Assembly: GCA_025210655.1 (NCBI GenBank) | Contig: JAOARG010000053.1 | Coordinates: forward strand, 1 to 38,302 | Reading direction: 5' to 3' | Origin: Bacillota bacterium | GTDB taxonomy: Bacteria > Bacillota > Clostridia > Peptostreptococcales > Acidaminobacteraceae | Length of the DNA stretch: 38,302 nucleotides | Translations under genes and position numbers: made by a program | Notes under the pieces: generated by a model | What the model was told of the DNA's origin: nothing | Databases searched by the model: none | What the model saw: only the letters and a program-made list of their open reading frames with translations | Shown here: positions 7,742 to 16,065 of the stretch, in pieces | How the letters are laid out: each line of letters starts with the position of its first letter | How positions within the stretch are numbered: position 1 is the first letter of the stretch

Positions 7742-8779
7742 ATGAAAAAAGGATGCAAATTCGGAACACATAGGGTAATCGAACCTAAGGGGACTTTACC
7801 ACAACCTGCACAAAAAATTGATAACACTATGGAGATTTATGATAATGAGATTCTTATTGATGTTCAGACTTTAAATATTGATTCGGCAAGTTTCACTCAA
7901 ATAAAGAAAGAAGCTGAAGATGATGTTGAAAAAATCAAAGAAATCATGACTGGAATAGTTAAAAATAGAGGTAAGCATCACAATCCTGTTACAGGTTCTG
8001 GTGGTATGCTAATTGGTACTATTAAGGAAATTGGACCTGCATTAGAGGGAAAGACAGATTTGAAGGTTGGGGATAAAATAGCTACTCTTGTTTCTTTATC
8101 TCTTACACCCCTTGTGATTGAAGAAATATTAGAGGTCAGAATAGACATCGATCAAGTTGATATAAATGGTCAGGCAATACTTTTTGAAAGTGGAATATAT
8201 GCAAAACTTCCAAGTGATATTCCAGAGAATCTTGCCCTTTCAGTATTAGATGTAGCAGGAGCTCCAGCTCAAACTGCAAAATTAGTTAAGCCAGGAGATA
8301 CGGTTCTTGTAATCGGAGGAGCAGGAAAATCAGGAATGCTTTGTTTATATGAGGCAAAGAAAAGAGCTGGTATTACTGGTAAGGTAATATGTATGAACCA
8401 TTCAGAAAAAAGCATAGAAATGGCAAGAAAAGCTGGACTTGCAGATGAGTATGTTATTGCAGATGCAACAAAACCAGTAGAAGTTCTTGAAAAAATTCAG
8501 GAAGTAACAGAGGGAGAAATGGTAGATGTAACAATCAACTGTGTTAATATTCCTAATACAGAAATGTCTAGCATACTTTCAACAAAAGACACAGGCCTAA
8601 TTTACTTCTTTAGTATGGCTACAAGTTTCACAGCAGCAGCACTTGGAGCAGAGGGAGTGGGAATGGATACAACTATGATTATAGGAAACGGATATTCAAA
8701 GGGACATGCTGAAATAGCGTTACAGATTATGAGGGAATCAGAGACTTTGAGAAAATTATACACTGAACTTTATGCATAA
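7742..8779 (+). CDS. kdd: L-erythro-3,5-diaminohexanoate dehydrogenase
   Basis: This 345-residue dehydrogenase carries out the oxidative deamination of 3,5-diaminohexanoate to 5-amino-3-oxohexanoate, the third step of clostridial lysine fermentation. The N-terminal part (KGCKFGTHRVIEPKGTLPQPA) and the FTQI..HNPVTGSGGMLIGT region match the Kdd family as I know it. A Rossmann nucleotide-binding motif, VIGGAGKSGM, lies near residues 195-205, followed by a helix and an acidic strand end. The start is ATG 7742 after GAGGAGG. It is first in the operon, behind the sigma-54 promoter, and is followed by kamA. Context and family resemblance agree. The next enzymes, Kce and Kal, are not in this window. 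Confidence 0.92.
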   Translation: MKKGCKFGTHRVIEPKGTLPQPAQKIDNTMEIYDNEILIDVQTLNIDSASFTQIKKEAEDDVEKIKEIMTGIVKNRGKHHNPVTGSGGMLIGTIKEIGPALEGKTDLKVGDKIATLVSLSLTPLVIEEILEVRIDIDQVDINGQAILFESGIYAKLPSDIPENLALSVLDVAGAPAQTAKLVKPGDTVLVIGGAGKSGMLCLYEAKKRAGITGKVICMNHSEKSIEMARKAGLADEYVIADATKPVEVLEKIQEVTEGEMVDVTINCVNIPNTEMSSILSTKDTGLIYFFSMATSFTAAALGAEGVGMDTTMIIGNGYSKGHAEIALQIMRESETLRKLYTELYA

Positions 8780-8790
8780 TTGTAAATAAT

Positions 8791-9077
8791 TTAGTCTAGG
8801 GACTCCTTGCAGTCGCATCTAGGGATTCGACCAAAGGGAGTCTCACATCTAGGGAATGAAATAAACTTATTTCATCGTCTAGGGAGCAATGTTCCATTGC
8901 CATCCAAGGATATGTTTTACAAATGTAAAACAATTCAAATGATTTATTCCCTTTAGGGAAAAATATCCATGGTCGGAATTGAAAATTCCCCTAGATTTGA
9001 TTCTAGGAAAATATGAATCATACCTAGACACGAAACGAAGTGTAGGTCTTAGATGTGAAGCATGAATCCTTAGACTG
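8791..9077. repeat. Hairpin-ladder element E3 (TCTAGGGA units), kdd-kamA intergenic
   Basis: Left units are GTCTAGGGA (8794-8802), CATCTAGGGA (8816-8825 and 8846-8855) and CGTCTAGGGA (8876-8885). Right units, in mirror order, are CCCTAGA (8989-8995), ACCTAGA (9022-9028), GTCTTAGATG (9046-9055) and TCCTTAGAC (9067-9075). Hairpins between units include 8856-8875, 8886-8900, 8975-8989 and 8998-9020. The tip is CCAAGGATAT (8904-8913), hairpin 8914-8931, A/T spacer, hairpin 8947-8960, then ATATCCATGG (8963-8972); the two stem halves are complementary in 9 of 10 positions. The interval has no gene. The element ends about 20 bases before the kamA ribosome binding site. Confidence 0.85.
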
Positions 9078-9110
9078 TTTATGTAGGTTTAAGGGGAAGG
9101 AGATTTGTTG

Positions 9111-10358
9111 ATGAGAAACTATAAAGATATACCTTTGTGGAAAGATGTTACTGATGAAGAGTGGAATGACTGGAAATGGCAAGTTAAAAACAGGATTACA
9201 ACACTAGATCAATTGAAGCAGGTAATCAATCTTACTGAAGATGAAGAGGAAGGAATCAAGAAATCACTAGAAATTCTAAGGATGGGAATTACACCTTATT
9301 ATGCATCTCTTATGGATGAAAATGACTCCCATTGCCCTGTTAGAAAGCAGGCTGTACCAACTATACTTGAAACACATTATAGTAAGACTGATATGGATGA
9401 TCCTTTGCATGAGGATGAGGATTCTCCTGTTCCGGGACTTACCCATAGATATCCAGATAGGGTTCTATTTCTTATTACTGATATGTGCTCTATGTACTGC
9501 AGGCACTGTACAAGAAGACGATTTGCGGGAAGTAAAGATTGTGCTATGCCTACAGATAGAATAGAGAAGGCTATTGAGTATATTAGAAATACTCCAGAAG
9601 TCAGGGATGTCCTTCTTTCTGGTGGAGACGCCCTACTTGTATCGGATGAAAAACTTGAGTATATTATAAGTAAACTTAGGGAAATACCCCATGTTGAAAT
9701 AATTAGGATAGGTACTAGAACACCTGTTGTAATGCCTCAAAGAATTACTAAAGAGCTTACAGATATACTTTCTAAGTATCATCCTATTTGGATAAATACA
9801 CATTTTAATCATTCTAAAGAAATAACGCCAGAATCAACAAAGGCATGTGCTATGCTTGCAAATGCAGGAATACCACTTGGCAATCAGTCTGTTTTGCTTA
9901 GGGGAATTAATGACTGTATCCATGTAATGAAAAAGTTGGTTCAGGATTTACTAAAAATAAGGGTAAGGCCATACTATATATATCAGTGTGACTTATCTAA
10001 AGGAATAGAACATTTCAGAACTCCTGTATCAAAGGGGATTGAAATAATTGAAGCTTTAAGGGGACACACATCAGGACTTGCAGTACCTACATTCGTAGTA
10101 GATGCACCTGGGGGTGGAGGTAAAACTCCAGTAATGCCAAGTTACCTAATATCTCAAGCACCTGGAAAAGTAGTATTGAGAAATTACGAAGGGGTAATTA
10201 CAACATACTATGAACCAACAGAATATCACGAAGATTGTCACTGTGAAAAATGTAGAGAAGAAAGAAAGAAAAAAACAATAGGAGTTGCTGGGCTTCTTGA
10301 AGGTGAAAGGGTGTCAATAGAGCTTAAGGAACTTGAGAGATATAGCAGAAATCACTGA
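9111..10358 (+). CDS. kamA: Lysine 2,3-aminomutase
   Basis: This 415-residue radical SAM enzyme converts L-lysine to L-beta-lysine using [4Fe-4S], S-adenosylmethionine and pyridoxal phosphate. The CxxxCxxC cluster is CSMYCRHC, with cysteines at residues 126, 130 and 133. The PLP lysine lies in [13 protein letters not shown] at residue 338, one position off the well-known clostridial enzyme numbering (K337). A C-terminal CHCEKC cluster fits the zinc ligands. The whole sequence closely follows the Clostridium subterminale enzyme as I recall it. ATG 9111 is chosen because AAGGAG at 9097-9102 is 8 bases before it; TTG codons at 9105 and 9108 are alternatives. Confidence 0.97.
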   Translation: MRNYKDIPLWKDVTDEEWNDWKWQVKNRITTLDQLKQVINLTEDEEEGIKKSLEILRMGITPYYASLMDENDSHCPVRKQAVPTILETHYSKTDMDDPLHEDEDSPVPGLTHRYPDRVLFLITDMCSMYCRHCTRRRFAGSKDCAMPTDRIEKAIEYIRNTPEVRDVLLSGGDALLVSDEKLEYIISKLREIPHVEIIRIGTRTPVVMPQRITKELTDILSKYHPIWINTHFNHSKEITPESTKACAMLANAGIPLGNQSVLLRGINDCIHVMKKLVQDLLKIRVRPYYIYQCDLSKGIEHFRTPVSKGIEIIEALRGHTSGLAVPTFVVDAPGGGGKTPVMPSYLISQAPGKVVLRNYEGVITTYYEPTEYHEDCHCEKCREERKKKTIGVAGLLEGERVSIELKELERYSRNH

Positions 10359-10686
10359 TGACTTTGTCATCAGTTAAGAGTGTTAATAGAGAAACACTCT
10401 TGTTGAGCAGTATGGTGGACCATACGTTTAGCGGTCATTGTATTCCCGTTAAGCGATGAGTCTTTCAACTCATTGTTAAGCAGTAATTCGTTAAATTACC
10501 GTACTAGGATACTTTACTACGTAAACTTTAATTTAAATAGCTTGCCTAGCAAGGTGTCCATGTACAGCATTTGAAAAATGCCGCTTCACAGCCATGATAA
10601 TGGATTGCTTAACGATGCTATGCATCTGCTTAACGTATATTGAGCTTTTCAATATACTGCTTAACGGAATGTTGACTAAGGTCAAC
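10355..10686. repeat. Hairpin-ladder element E4 (GTTAAGC units), kamA-kamB intergenic
   Basis: The first hairpin, CTGATGAC (10355-10362) with GTCATCAG (10366-10373), includes the kamA stop codon. Left units are GTTAAGAG (10373-10380), GTTGAGC (10402-10408), GTTTAGC (10426-10432), GTTAAGC (10448-10454) and GTTAAGC (10475-10481). Right units are GCTTCAC (10583-10589) and GCTTAAC at 10607-10613, 10628-10634 and 10659-10665. Hairpins separate them: 10377-10400, 10410-10425, 10456-10473, 10483-10499, 10567-10581, 10592-10603, 10614-10626, 10635-10657 and about 10671-10686. The tip is GTACTAGGATAC (10501-10512), hairpin 10513-10525, A/T spacer, hairpin 10540-10554, then TGTCCATGTAC (10555-10565). 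It ends about 10 bases before the kamB ribosome binding site and holds no gene. Confidence 0.85.
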
Positions 10687-10711
10687 AGACCATTTAAAGG
10701 GGATGTTTCAC

Positions 10712-11752
10712 ATGAAATCAATAATTGAAAATATGATAGATAATTGTAGAACGGTTTCTGTGGTAGGTATGTCTAAAAATGCTGGTAAGACGGTAGCAGT
10801 GAATTGGATTATAGAAAATCTTAACAGCATGGGAATTTCTTTTGCAATTACATCTATTGGTAGGGATGGAGAATCTAAAGATATAGTTACTAATACTGAA
10901 AAGCCCCAAGTCTTTCTTAAAAAGGGTACTATTATAGCTACTGGCAAGGAGTATTTTGATTTGATCAAAGGGGTTGAAGTTTTAAAAGTAACTGATATTA
11001 CTTCAGCCCTTGGTAATATCATTGTTGGAAGAATAACTCAGAATCAATTCGTAATGCTTGCTGGTCCTTCTACTACTGGGGGTCTACTCCGTCTTATTGA
11101 GGTCTATGAAGAAGTTGGTGTAGACTTTAATATAATTGATGGTGCATTAGATAGGGTTAGTTTAGCATCACCAACTGTAGCTGATGGAATTATTCTTTCT
11201 ACAGGTGCTGTAGTAGATAGAAATATTGAAAAGGTTATTTTAAAGACTCTTCATAGGGTTCATTTATTGCAAATAGAACAAATAAATGATGAAGCCCTTG
11301 AAATGGCTAAAAATCTAATTGATTTTGGTGAAGTGGCTATTATACAGATGGATGGAAGTGTTAAGCAGTTAGGTATTAGAACGGCATTAAGAGCTGGGGA
11401 TAAGATACTTTCAAATCTTGATGAAAATTCTAAGTATTTAGTACTTCCAGGTTCTCTTATGGGAACTTTAATTAAAAGAATCCTCAGTTCTTATAGGGAC
11501 TATAAAAACCTTATTATAGTTGTTCAGGATGGAACTAAAATATTCATAGATCATAAGGATTATTTGCATTTTTTAAGAAGAGGTGTAGATATAAAGGTAG
11601 TAAGTAAAGTTGAAATAATAGGGATTACTGTAAATCCGTATTCACCAAAGGGCTATTATTTTGATAGTGATGATTTTGTTAGGGAATTCAAAGCATATAT
11701 AAGTGATACCCCTATTATAGATGTTATGAATCTGGGAGATGATAATAGTTGA
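10712..11752 (+). CDS. kamB: KamB-like P-loop protein of lysine fermentation
   Basis: The protein has 346 residues with a P-loop, GMSKNAGKT, at residues 19-27, followed by a pattern of strands and helices typical of a small NTPase. No membrane segment or signal peptide is seen. A gene of this type lies next to kamC, kamD and kamE in lysine-fermentation clusters. Its biochemical role is unproven as far as I know; helping to assemble or reactivate the B12-dependent aminomutase is the common suggestion. The ATG at 10712 is preferred: the AAAGGGG ribosome binding site (10696-10702) directly abuts the ATG at 10703, which is too close, and is 9 bases from 10712. Its end overlaps kamC by 4 bases. 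Confidence 0.8.
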   Translation: MKSIIENMIDNCRTVSVVGMSKNAGKTVAVNWIIENLNSMGISFAITSIGRDGESKDIVTNTEKPQVFLKKGTIIATGKEYFDLIKGVEVLKVTDITSALGNIIVGRITQNQFVMLAGPSTTGGLLRLIEVYEEVGVDFNIIDGALDRVSLASPTVADGIILSTGAVVDRNIEKVILKTLHRVHLLQIEQINDEALEMAKNLIDFGEVAIIQMDGSVKQLGIRTALRAGDKILSNLDENSKYLVLPGSLMGTLIKRILSSYRDYKNLIIVVQDGTKIFIDHKDYLHFLRRGVDIKVVSKVEIIGITVNPYSPKGYYFDSDDFVREFKAYISDTPIIDVMNLGDDNS

Positions 11753-13350
11753 AAATATCACAGGATACCTATAAAGAAATAGGAATGGATTGGCTTATAA
11801 AACAAATAAATGTAACAGGATATTATGGGATTAAACATAAAAGACAATTAAAGCCTTTTTCTCCAGATGATCTTACAAGTCTCATTATAGAGTATGATAT
11901 GGTTGATGAGTTTTTAAGATATCTTTCAAATTTGGATGAAAATGAAAAGCTTAATGTTAAGAGATGCTTTAAGAATTTGAAAAATATTGATGGATACATT
12001 TCTATTATTAAAAACCAAGGTGTTTTAGGGGTGTCAGATATATTTGCTTTAAAGGAATTCATAAGAAATCTTATTGATCTTGATGGTTTTGTAAAAAAAT
12101 ATTCCCAGAGGGTATATGATTTTTACCTTGAAGATTTTAATGAATTGTGGCAATTATTAAATCCTCCTGAATCTGATCCACATACATTCATGCTTTACAA
12201 TGATTATTCTGAAGCTTTGGGCAAAATAAGGAAGAAGCTGAAGTTGAAATTAGAGGAATATGAGTTTGAGTCAGATAAGATAAAAACATATATAAAAGAA
12301 AAGTTTGCCATAGATATGTTTTCTAAGAGGGAAATAAGGGTTAAAAGAAAAGAAGAAGATCTTTTAAAGAAAATGATAGAATCGGATTTATTTAAGCTGA
12401 ACCATGAAAATTATATGTATTATTCTTACGGGCTAAAAGAGAATTCAAAGCAATATTCACTTAAGCTGGAAATAGAAAATTTAAAGATTGAATTGGAAAG
12501 AGAAGAGGATATAGTAAGGGAGATACTTACTGATGAAATAAGAAAATTCCTTCATAGTTTGGAAAAAGTAATAGTAAAAATAGGATACTTGGATTATAGC
12601 TTTGGAAAAGCAGAATTTATTATTGAAAACAATTGTGTTAGACCCTCCATATCTAGTTCTAATAATATTAGAATTGATGGGGGAATAAATCTAATGCTTA
12701 AAGATATTCTATTAAAATCGGGAAAAGCAGTAAGGCCAATATCCATTGATGTTAGGCAAGGGGTTAATTTAATTACAGGTGCCAATATGGGAGGAAAGAC
12801 AGTTGCTTTAAGAACTATTGCAATGATGACAACCATGGCTCAAATGGGAATTTATGTACCTGCTAAAAATTTTGAATACTATCCCATAGATTTTCTTTTT
12901 GCATCTATAGGGGATAATCAATCTCAAGAACTTGGATTATCTAGTTTTGGTTCAGAAATGAATATGGTATCAGAGGCCATATCTATGTCTTACAAGAATG
13001 GCTTGATTCTTCTAGATGAGTTAGCTTCTGGAACGAATCCCAAGGAGGGATATGCAATAACAAAGGCTATCATGGAACATTTCAAGAATAAAAATTGCAA
13101 ATTACTTGTAACGAGTCATTATGATGGATTAGAAGATGATTCATATGTAAATCATTACCAAGTAAAGGGTCTTAGAGATGTAGACTTTAAAATGCTAAAA
13201 GAAAATGTTCAATTACATGAATTAATGGATTACTCATTAGTTAGAGGAAATAGTCAAAGTAAACAGTCTATGGATGCTATAAATGTAGCAGAGTTCATGG
13301 GTATAGAAAAAGAAATAATAGATAAGGCTAAAAAAATATTATGGAAATAA
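11749..13350 (+). CDS. kamC: KamC-like MutS-family ATPase
   Basis: This 533-residue protein ends in a MutS-type ABC ATPase domain. Walker A is GANMGGKT at residues 344-351 and Walker B is LILLDELASGTNP with D423-E424. The N-terminal 300 residues are helical, with a long charged coiled-coil stretch around residues 160-270, but lack recognisable MutS mismatch-binding sequence. It starts at TTG 11749, overlapping the kamB stop codon, with GGGAG at 11734-11738. Coupling to kamB and position before kamDE argue for a job in lysine degradation rather than DNA repair. A motor that exchanges damaged cobalamin or PLP cofactor on the aminomutase is plausible but is inference. Confidence 0.8.
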   Translation: MKISQDTYKEIGMDWLIKQINVTGYYGIKHKRQLKPFSPDDLTSLIIEYDMVDEFLRYLSNLDENEKLNVKRCFKNLKNIDGYISIIKNQGVLGVSDIFALKEFIRNLIDLDGFVKKYSQRVYDFYLEDFNELWQLLNPPESDPHTFMLYNDYSEALGKIRKKLKLKLEEYEFESDKIKTYIKEKFAIDMFSKREIRVKRKEEDLLKKMIESDLFKLNHENYMYYSYGLKENSKQYSLKLEIENLKIELEREEDIVREILTDEIRKFLHSLEKVIVKIGYLDYSFGKAEFIIENNCVRPSISSSNNIRIDGGINLMLKDILLKSGKAVRPISIDVRQGVNLITGANMGGKTVALRTIAMMTTMAQMGIYVPAKNFEYYPIDFLFASIGDNQSQELGLSSFGSEMNMVSEAISMSYKNGLILLDELASGTNPKEGYAITKAIMEHFKNKNCKLLVTSHYDGLEDDSYVNHYQVKGLRDVDFKMLKENVQLHELMDYSLVRGNSQSKQSMDAINVAEFMGIEKEIIDKAKKILWK

Positions 13351-13388
13351 GTTTTGGAAAGTCGTAATCAAAAAAAGGAGGGAAGTCC

Positions 13389-14945
13389 TTGGCTGGTAAA
13401 CTAAATTTAGATAAGGGAACAATTGAAGAGGCTAGAATGTATGCAAAAAATATAGCTGAAGATGTGCAGGGATTTATAGATTTACATTCTACCGTGACAG
13501 TTGAGAGAACAGTACTTAGATTGCTTGGTATTGATGGTGTGGATCAATTTGATATGCCACTTCCAAATGTTGTTGCGGACAAGATTAAGGAAAAGGGTGG
13601 ACTTGAACATGGAGTATGCTACTGGATTGGAAATGCCATGGTTCATACAGGTAAAGCACCTCAAGAAATAGCTGAAATGATTGCTAATAAGGATGAGGAT
13701 ATTACCCAGTATAAGATATATGAAAAAGAAAAAATAAATGAAATAGTAATGAATGAAGCTAGAAAACATGTTGATGAAATTAGGTCCAATAGGGAGGCTA
13801 GGGAATCTTTTCTTGAAAATTTAGGAGAAGGACCAAAACCATACTTATATGTAATTGTAGCGACAGGAAATATTTATGAAGATGTTATTCAGGCTAAGGC
13901 TGCTGCTAAGCAAGGTGCTGATGTTATAGCAGTAATAAGAACTACTGCCCAAAGTCTTCTTGATTATGTTCCTTACGGACCAACAACAGAAGGGTTTGGA
14001 GGAACTTATGCTACTCAGGAGAATTTCAGGATTATGAGGAAGGCTCTTGATGAAGTAGGAGAGGAAGTAGGTAGGTATATTAGGCTGTGTAATTACTGTT
14101 CAGGCTTATGTATGCCTGAAATTGCGGCAATGGGAGCCCTGGAAAGACTAGATGTAATGCTTAATGATGCATTGTATGGAATACTTTTTAGGGATATAAA
14201 TATGCAAAGAACCTTGGTTGACCAATATTTTTCAAGGATAATAAATGGATATGCAGGAATAATAATCAATACAGGTGAGGATAATTATCTTACTACTGCC
14301 GATGCTGTAGAAGAGGCTCATACTGTTCTTGCATCTCAGTTTATTAATGAGCAGTTTGCTCTTAAGGCTGGTATTCCAGAAGAGCAAATGGGCTTAGGAC
14401 ACTGTTTTGAAATGAATCCGAATATAGAAAATGGATTTTTATATGAACTTGCTCAGGCTCAAATGGCTAGGGAGATCTTCCCTGATGCACCACTAAAATA
14501 TATGCCTCCAACTAAGTATATGACTGGAGATATATTCAAAGGACATATTCAGGATGCCATGTTTAATACAATATCAATAATGACAAATCAAGGAATACAG
14601 CTTCTTGGTATGCCGACAGAGGCAATTCATACTCCTTTATTACAAGATAGGGCATTATCTATAGATAATGCGAAGTATATATTCAATAATATGAGAAATA
14701 TTTCTGAAGAAATAGAATTCAAAAAAGATGGAATAATTCAAAAGCGTGCCCAGGAAGTTCTTAAGGAGTCGAGGGATATGCTTAAGGAAATAAAGGAAAG
14801 AGGCCTTATGGAAACAATAGAAGCTGGTAAATTTGCTGAAGTAAAAAGAGCAAAGACTGGTGGAAAAGGATTAAAGGGAGTATTTCTTAAGTCAGAAAAA
14901 TATATGAACCCATTTATAGAATTGATGTTGGGGGTGAGTAAGTAA
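13389..14945 (+). CDS. kamD: Lysine 5,6-aminomutase, alpha subunit
   Basis: This 518-residue protein is the large subunit of the adenosylcobalamin- and PLP-dependent enzyme that converts beta-lysine to 3,5-diaminohexanoate (and D-lysine to 2,5-diaminohexanoate). The length equals the family norm of about 515. Diagnostic stretches include KLNLDKGTIEEAR at the start, VATGNIYEDVIQAKAAAKQGADVIAVIRTTAQSLLDYVP around residues 157-197 (each part typical of the TIM barrel), and YMPPTKYMTGDIFKGH. The start is TTG 13389 after AAGGAGGG. Its stop overlaps the kamE start (TAATG), so the subunits are made together. Confidence 0.95.
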   Translation: MAGKLNLDKGTIEEARMYAKNIAEDVQGFIDLHSTVTVERTVLRLLGIDGVDQFDMPLPNVVADKIKEKGGLEHGVCYWIGNAMVHTGKAPQEIAEMIANKDEDITQYKIYEKEKINEIVMNEARKHVDEIRSNREARESFLENLGEGPKPYLYVIVATGNIYEDVIQAKAAAKQGADVIAVIRTTAQSLLDYVPYGPTTEGFGGTYATQENFRIMRKALDEVGEEVGRYIRLCNYCSGLCMPEIAAMGALERLDVMLNDALYGILFRDINMQRTLVDQYFSRIINGYAGIIINTGEDNYLTTADAVEEAHTVLASQFINEQFALKAGIPEEQMGLGHCFEMNPNIENGFLYELAQAQMAREIFPDAPLKYMPPTKYMTGDIFKGHIQDAMFNTISIMTNQGIQLLGMPTEAIHTPLLQDRALSIDNAKYIFNNMRNISEEIEFKKDGIIQKRAQEVLKESRDMLKEIKERGLMETIEAGKFAEVKRAKTGGKGLKGVFLKSEKYMNPFIELMLGVSK

Positions 14946-15697
14946 TGGAAGACAAGTTGGATTTAACTAGGATAAAACCATATGGGGATACAATGAATGA
15001 TGGAATGATGCAGTTTTCTTTTACACTTCCGATACCATGCACAATTGAAGCAAATGAAGCGGCAAAGAGATATCTTGAAAAAATGGGTGTAGAGGAAGCC
15101 AGTGTAGTTCATTCAAGAGACATGGGTATAGGATATACTTTTTTCGTAATGTACGGTAAAGTTACCCATACAATAGATTTTACCCAAATAGTAGTTCCTC
15201 AAGTAGAAGGGGAAGTAATGGACAAGTACGCCGTGGAAGATTTTATAGCAGAAAATATAAAAAGAGATGTTGTAATAGTAGGAGCATGCACAGGAACAGA
15301 TGCCCATACAGTTGGAATAGATGCTATCATGAATATGAAAGGTTTCAACGGTCACTATGGTTTAGAAAGATATCACGGAGTAGAAGCAATAAACATGGGA
15401 TCACAGATACCAAACGAAGAATTAGTAGCAAAAGCAATAGAGTTAGATGCAGATGCAATCCTAGTATCCCAAATAGTAACTCAGAAAGACGTTCACATAC
15501 CAAACCTTACAGAATTAGTAGAAATCCTAGAAGCCGAAGGCTTAAGAGATAAGATAGTCCTAATGTGTGGAGGACCAAGAATAAGCCATGAACTAGCAAA
15601 AGAGTTAGGATACGATGCAGGATTTTCAACAGGAACATATGCGGAAGATGTGGCTACTTTTGTTGTTACACAGATGCTGGAGAGAAGTTTAGTCTAG
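14945..15697 (+). CDS. kamE: Lysine 5,6-aminomutase, beta subunit
   Basis: This 250-residue subunit carries the cobalamin-binding domain. The base-off/His-on motif DxHxxG is seen as DAHTVG, with D119, H121 and G124. Lysine 132, in MNMKGFNGHYG, lies 11 residues after that histidine. This matches the spacing of H133 and the PLP-binding K144 in the Clostridium sticklandii enzyme, so K132 is the likely Schiff-base lysine. Residues 1-90 form the dimerisation domain. ATG 14945 overlaps the kamD stop. The stop codon TAG (15695-15697) lies inside the first repeat unit of element E5. Confidence 0.95.
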   Translation: MEDKLDLTRIKPYGDTMNDGMMQFSFTLPIPCTIEANEAAKRYLEKMGVEEASVVHSRDMGIGYTFFVMYGKVTHTIDFTQIVVPQVEGEVMDKYAVEDFIAENIKRDVVIVGACTGTDAHTVGIDAIMNMKGFNGHYGLERYHGVEAINMGSQIPNEELVAKAIELDADAILVSQIVTQKDVHIPNLTELVEILEAEGLRDKIVLMCGGPRISHELAKELGYDAGFSTGTYAEDVATFVVTQMLERSLV

Positions 15698-16055
15698 GGT
15701 CACCCTTTGGGTGCATCTAGGTACTCGCCTTGCTCGAGTCTAGGGAACAAATCTATTGGATTTGTCATCTAGGGAGAGTTGTTCCAACTCCATTCAATGA
15801 AATTTTTCTTAGGAAAAATAATATAAATAAGGGCTTTGTTAAAATAATATTGATAGTTAATTAAAAAAGTGCTATAACCTAATAAATATACAGGTTATAG
15901 CACTTTGTATTTTTATAATGTTGTTTTACGATGGTAAAACATATCCTAGGATGTCGATGAATCATCGATCCTTAGATGGTAAATCCATTAGATTTATTCC
16001 CTAGATTCGAGGGAAGTGAGTACTTAGATGTGAACACAGTGAATCCTTAGACTAC
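15690..16055. repeat. Hairpin-ladder element E5 (TCTAGGGA units), downstream of kamE
   Basis: Left units are TAGTCTAGGG (15690-15699, overlapping the kamE stop), CATCTAGGTA (15714-15723), GTCTAGGGAA (15738-15747) and CATCTAGGGA (15766-15775). Right units in mirror order are TCCTTAGATG (15969-15978), TTCCCTAGA (15997-16005), TACTTAGATG (16021-16030) and TCCTTAGACTA (about 16044-16054). The odd GGTA end of left unit 2 is matched by the TACTT start of its partner. Hairpins lie between units at 15701-15713, 15722-15738, 15747-15765, 15776-15790, 15953-15967 and 15980-15996. The tip has hairpins at about 15801-15817 and 15933-15950, followed by ATATCCTAGGATG. A terminator is embedded in the tip spacer. 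The element sits between convergent kamE and the fabF-like gene. Confidence 0.85.
15866..15911 (+). terminator. Terminator of the kdd-kam operon, nested in element E5
   Basis: A 15-bp perfect stem pairs AAAGTGCTATAACCT (15866-15880) with AGGTTATAGCACTTT (15892-15906), followed by GTATTTTTAT. A-rich sequence precedes it, so it could also stop transcription arriving from the fabF-like gene. It lies in the spacer between the two tip hairpins of E5. Confidence 0.8.
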
Positions 16056-16065
16056 GCTAATACTT

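Noticed and set aside
8791..9077. Ladder elements as insertion sequences or MITEs
   Set aside because: No transposase, no simple terminal inverted repeats with target duplications, and unit sequences differ between copies. A mobile origin remains possible but is not shown.
9301..9564. Overlapping plus-strand frame inside kamA
   Set aside because: A frame shadow of a highly conserved gene, with no start signals.
10373..10665. GTTAAGC arrays as a CRISPR-like array
   Set aside because: Repeats are only 7-8 bases, the material between them is self-complementary hairpins, the second half is inverted, and there are no cas genes.
11749..13350. KamC as a DNA mismatch-repair MutS
   Set aside because: The ATPase domain is MutS-like, but the mismatch-recognition N-terminus is not recognisable and the gene overlaps kamB in a catabolic operon.
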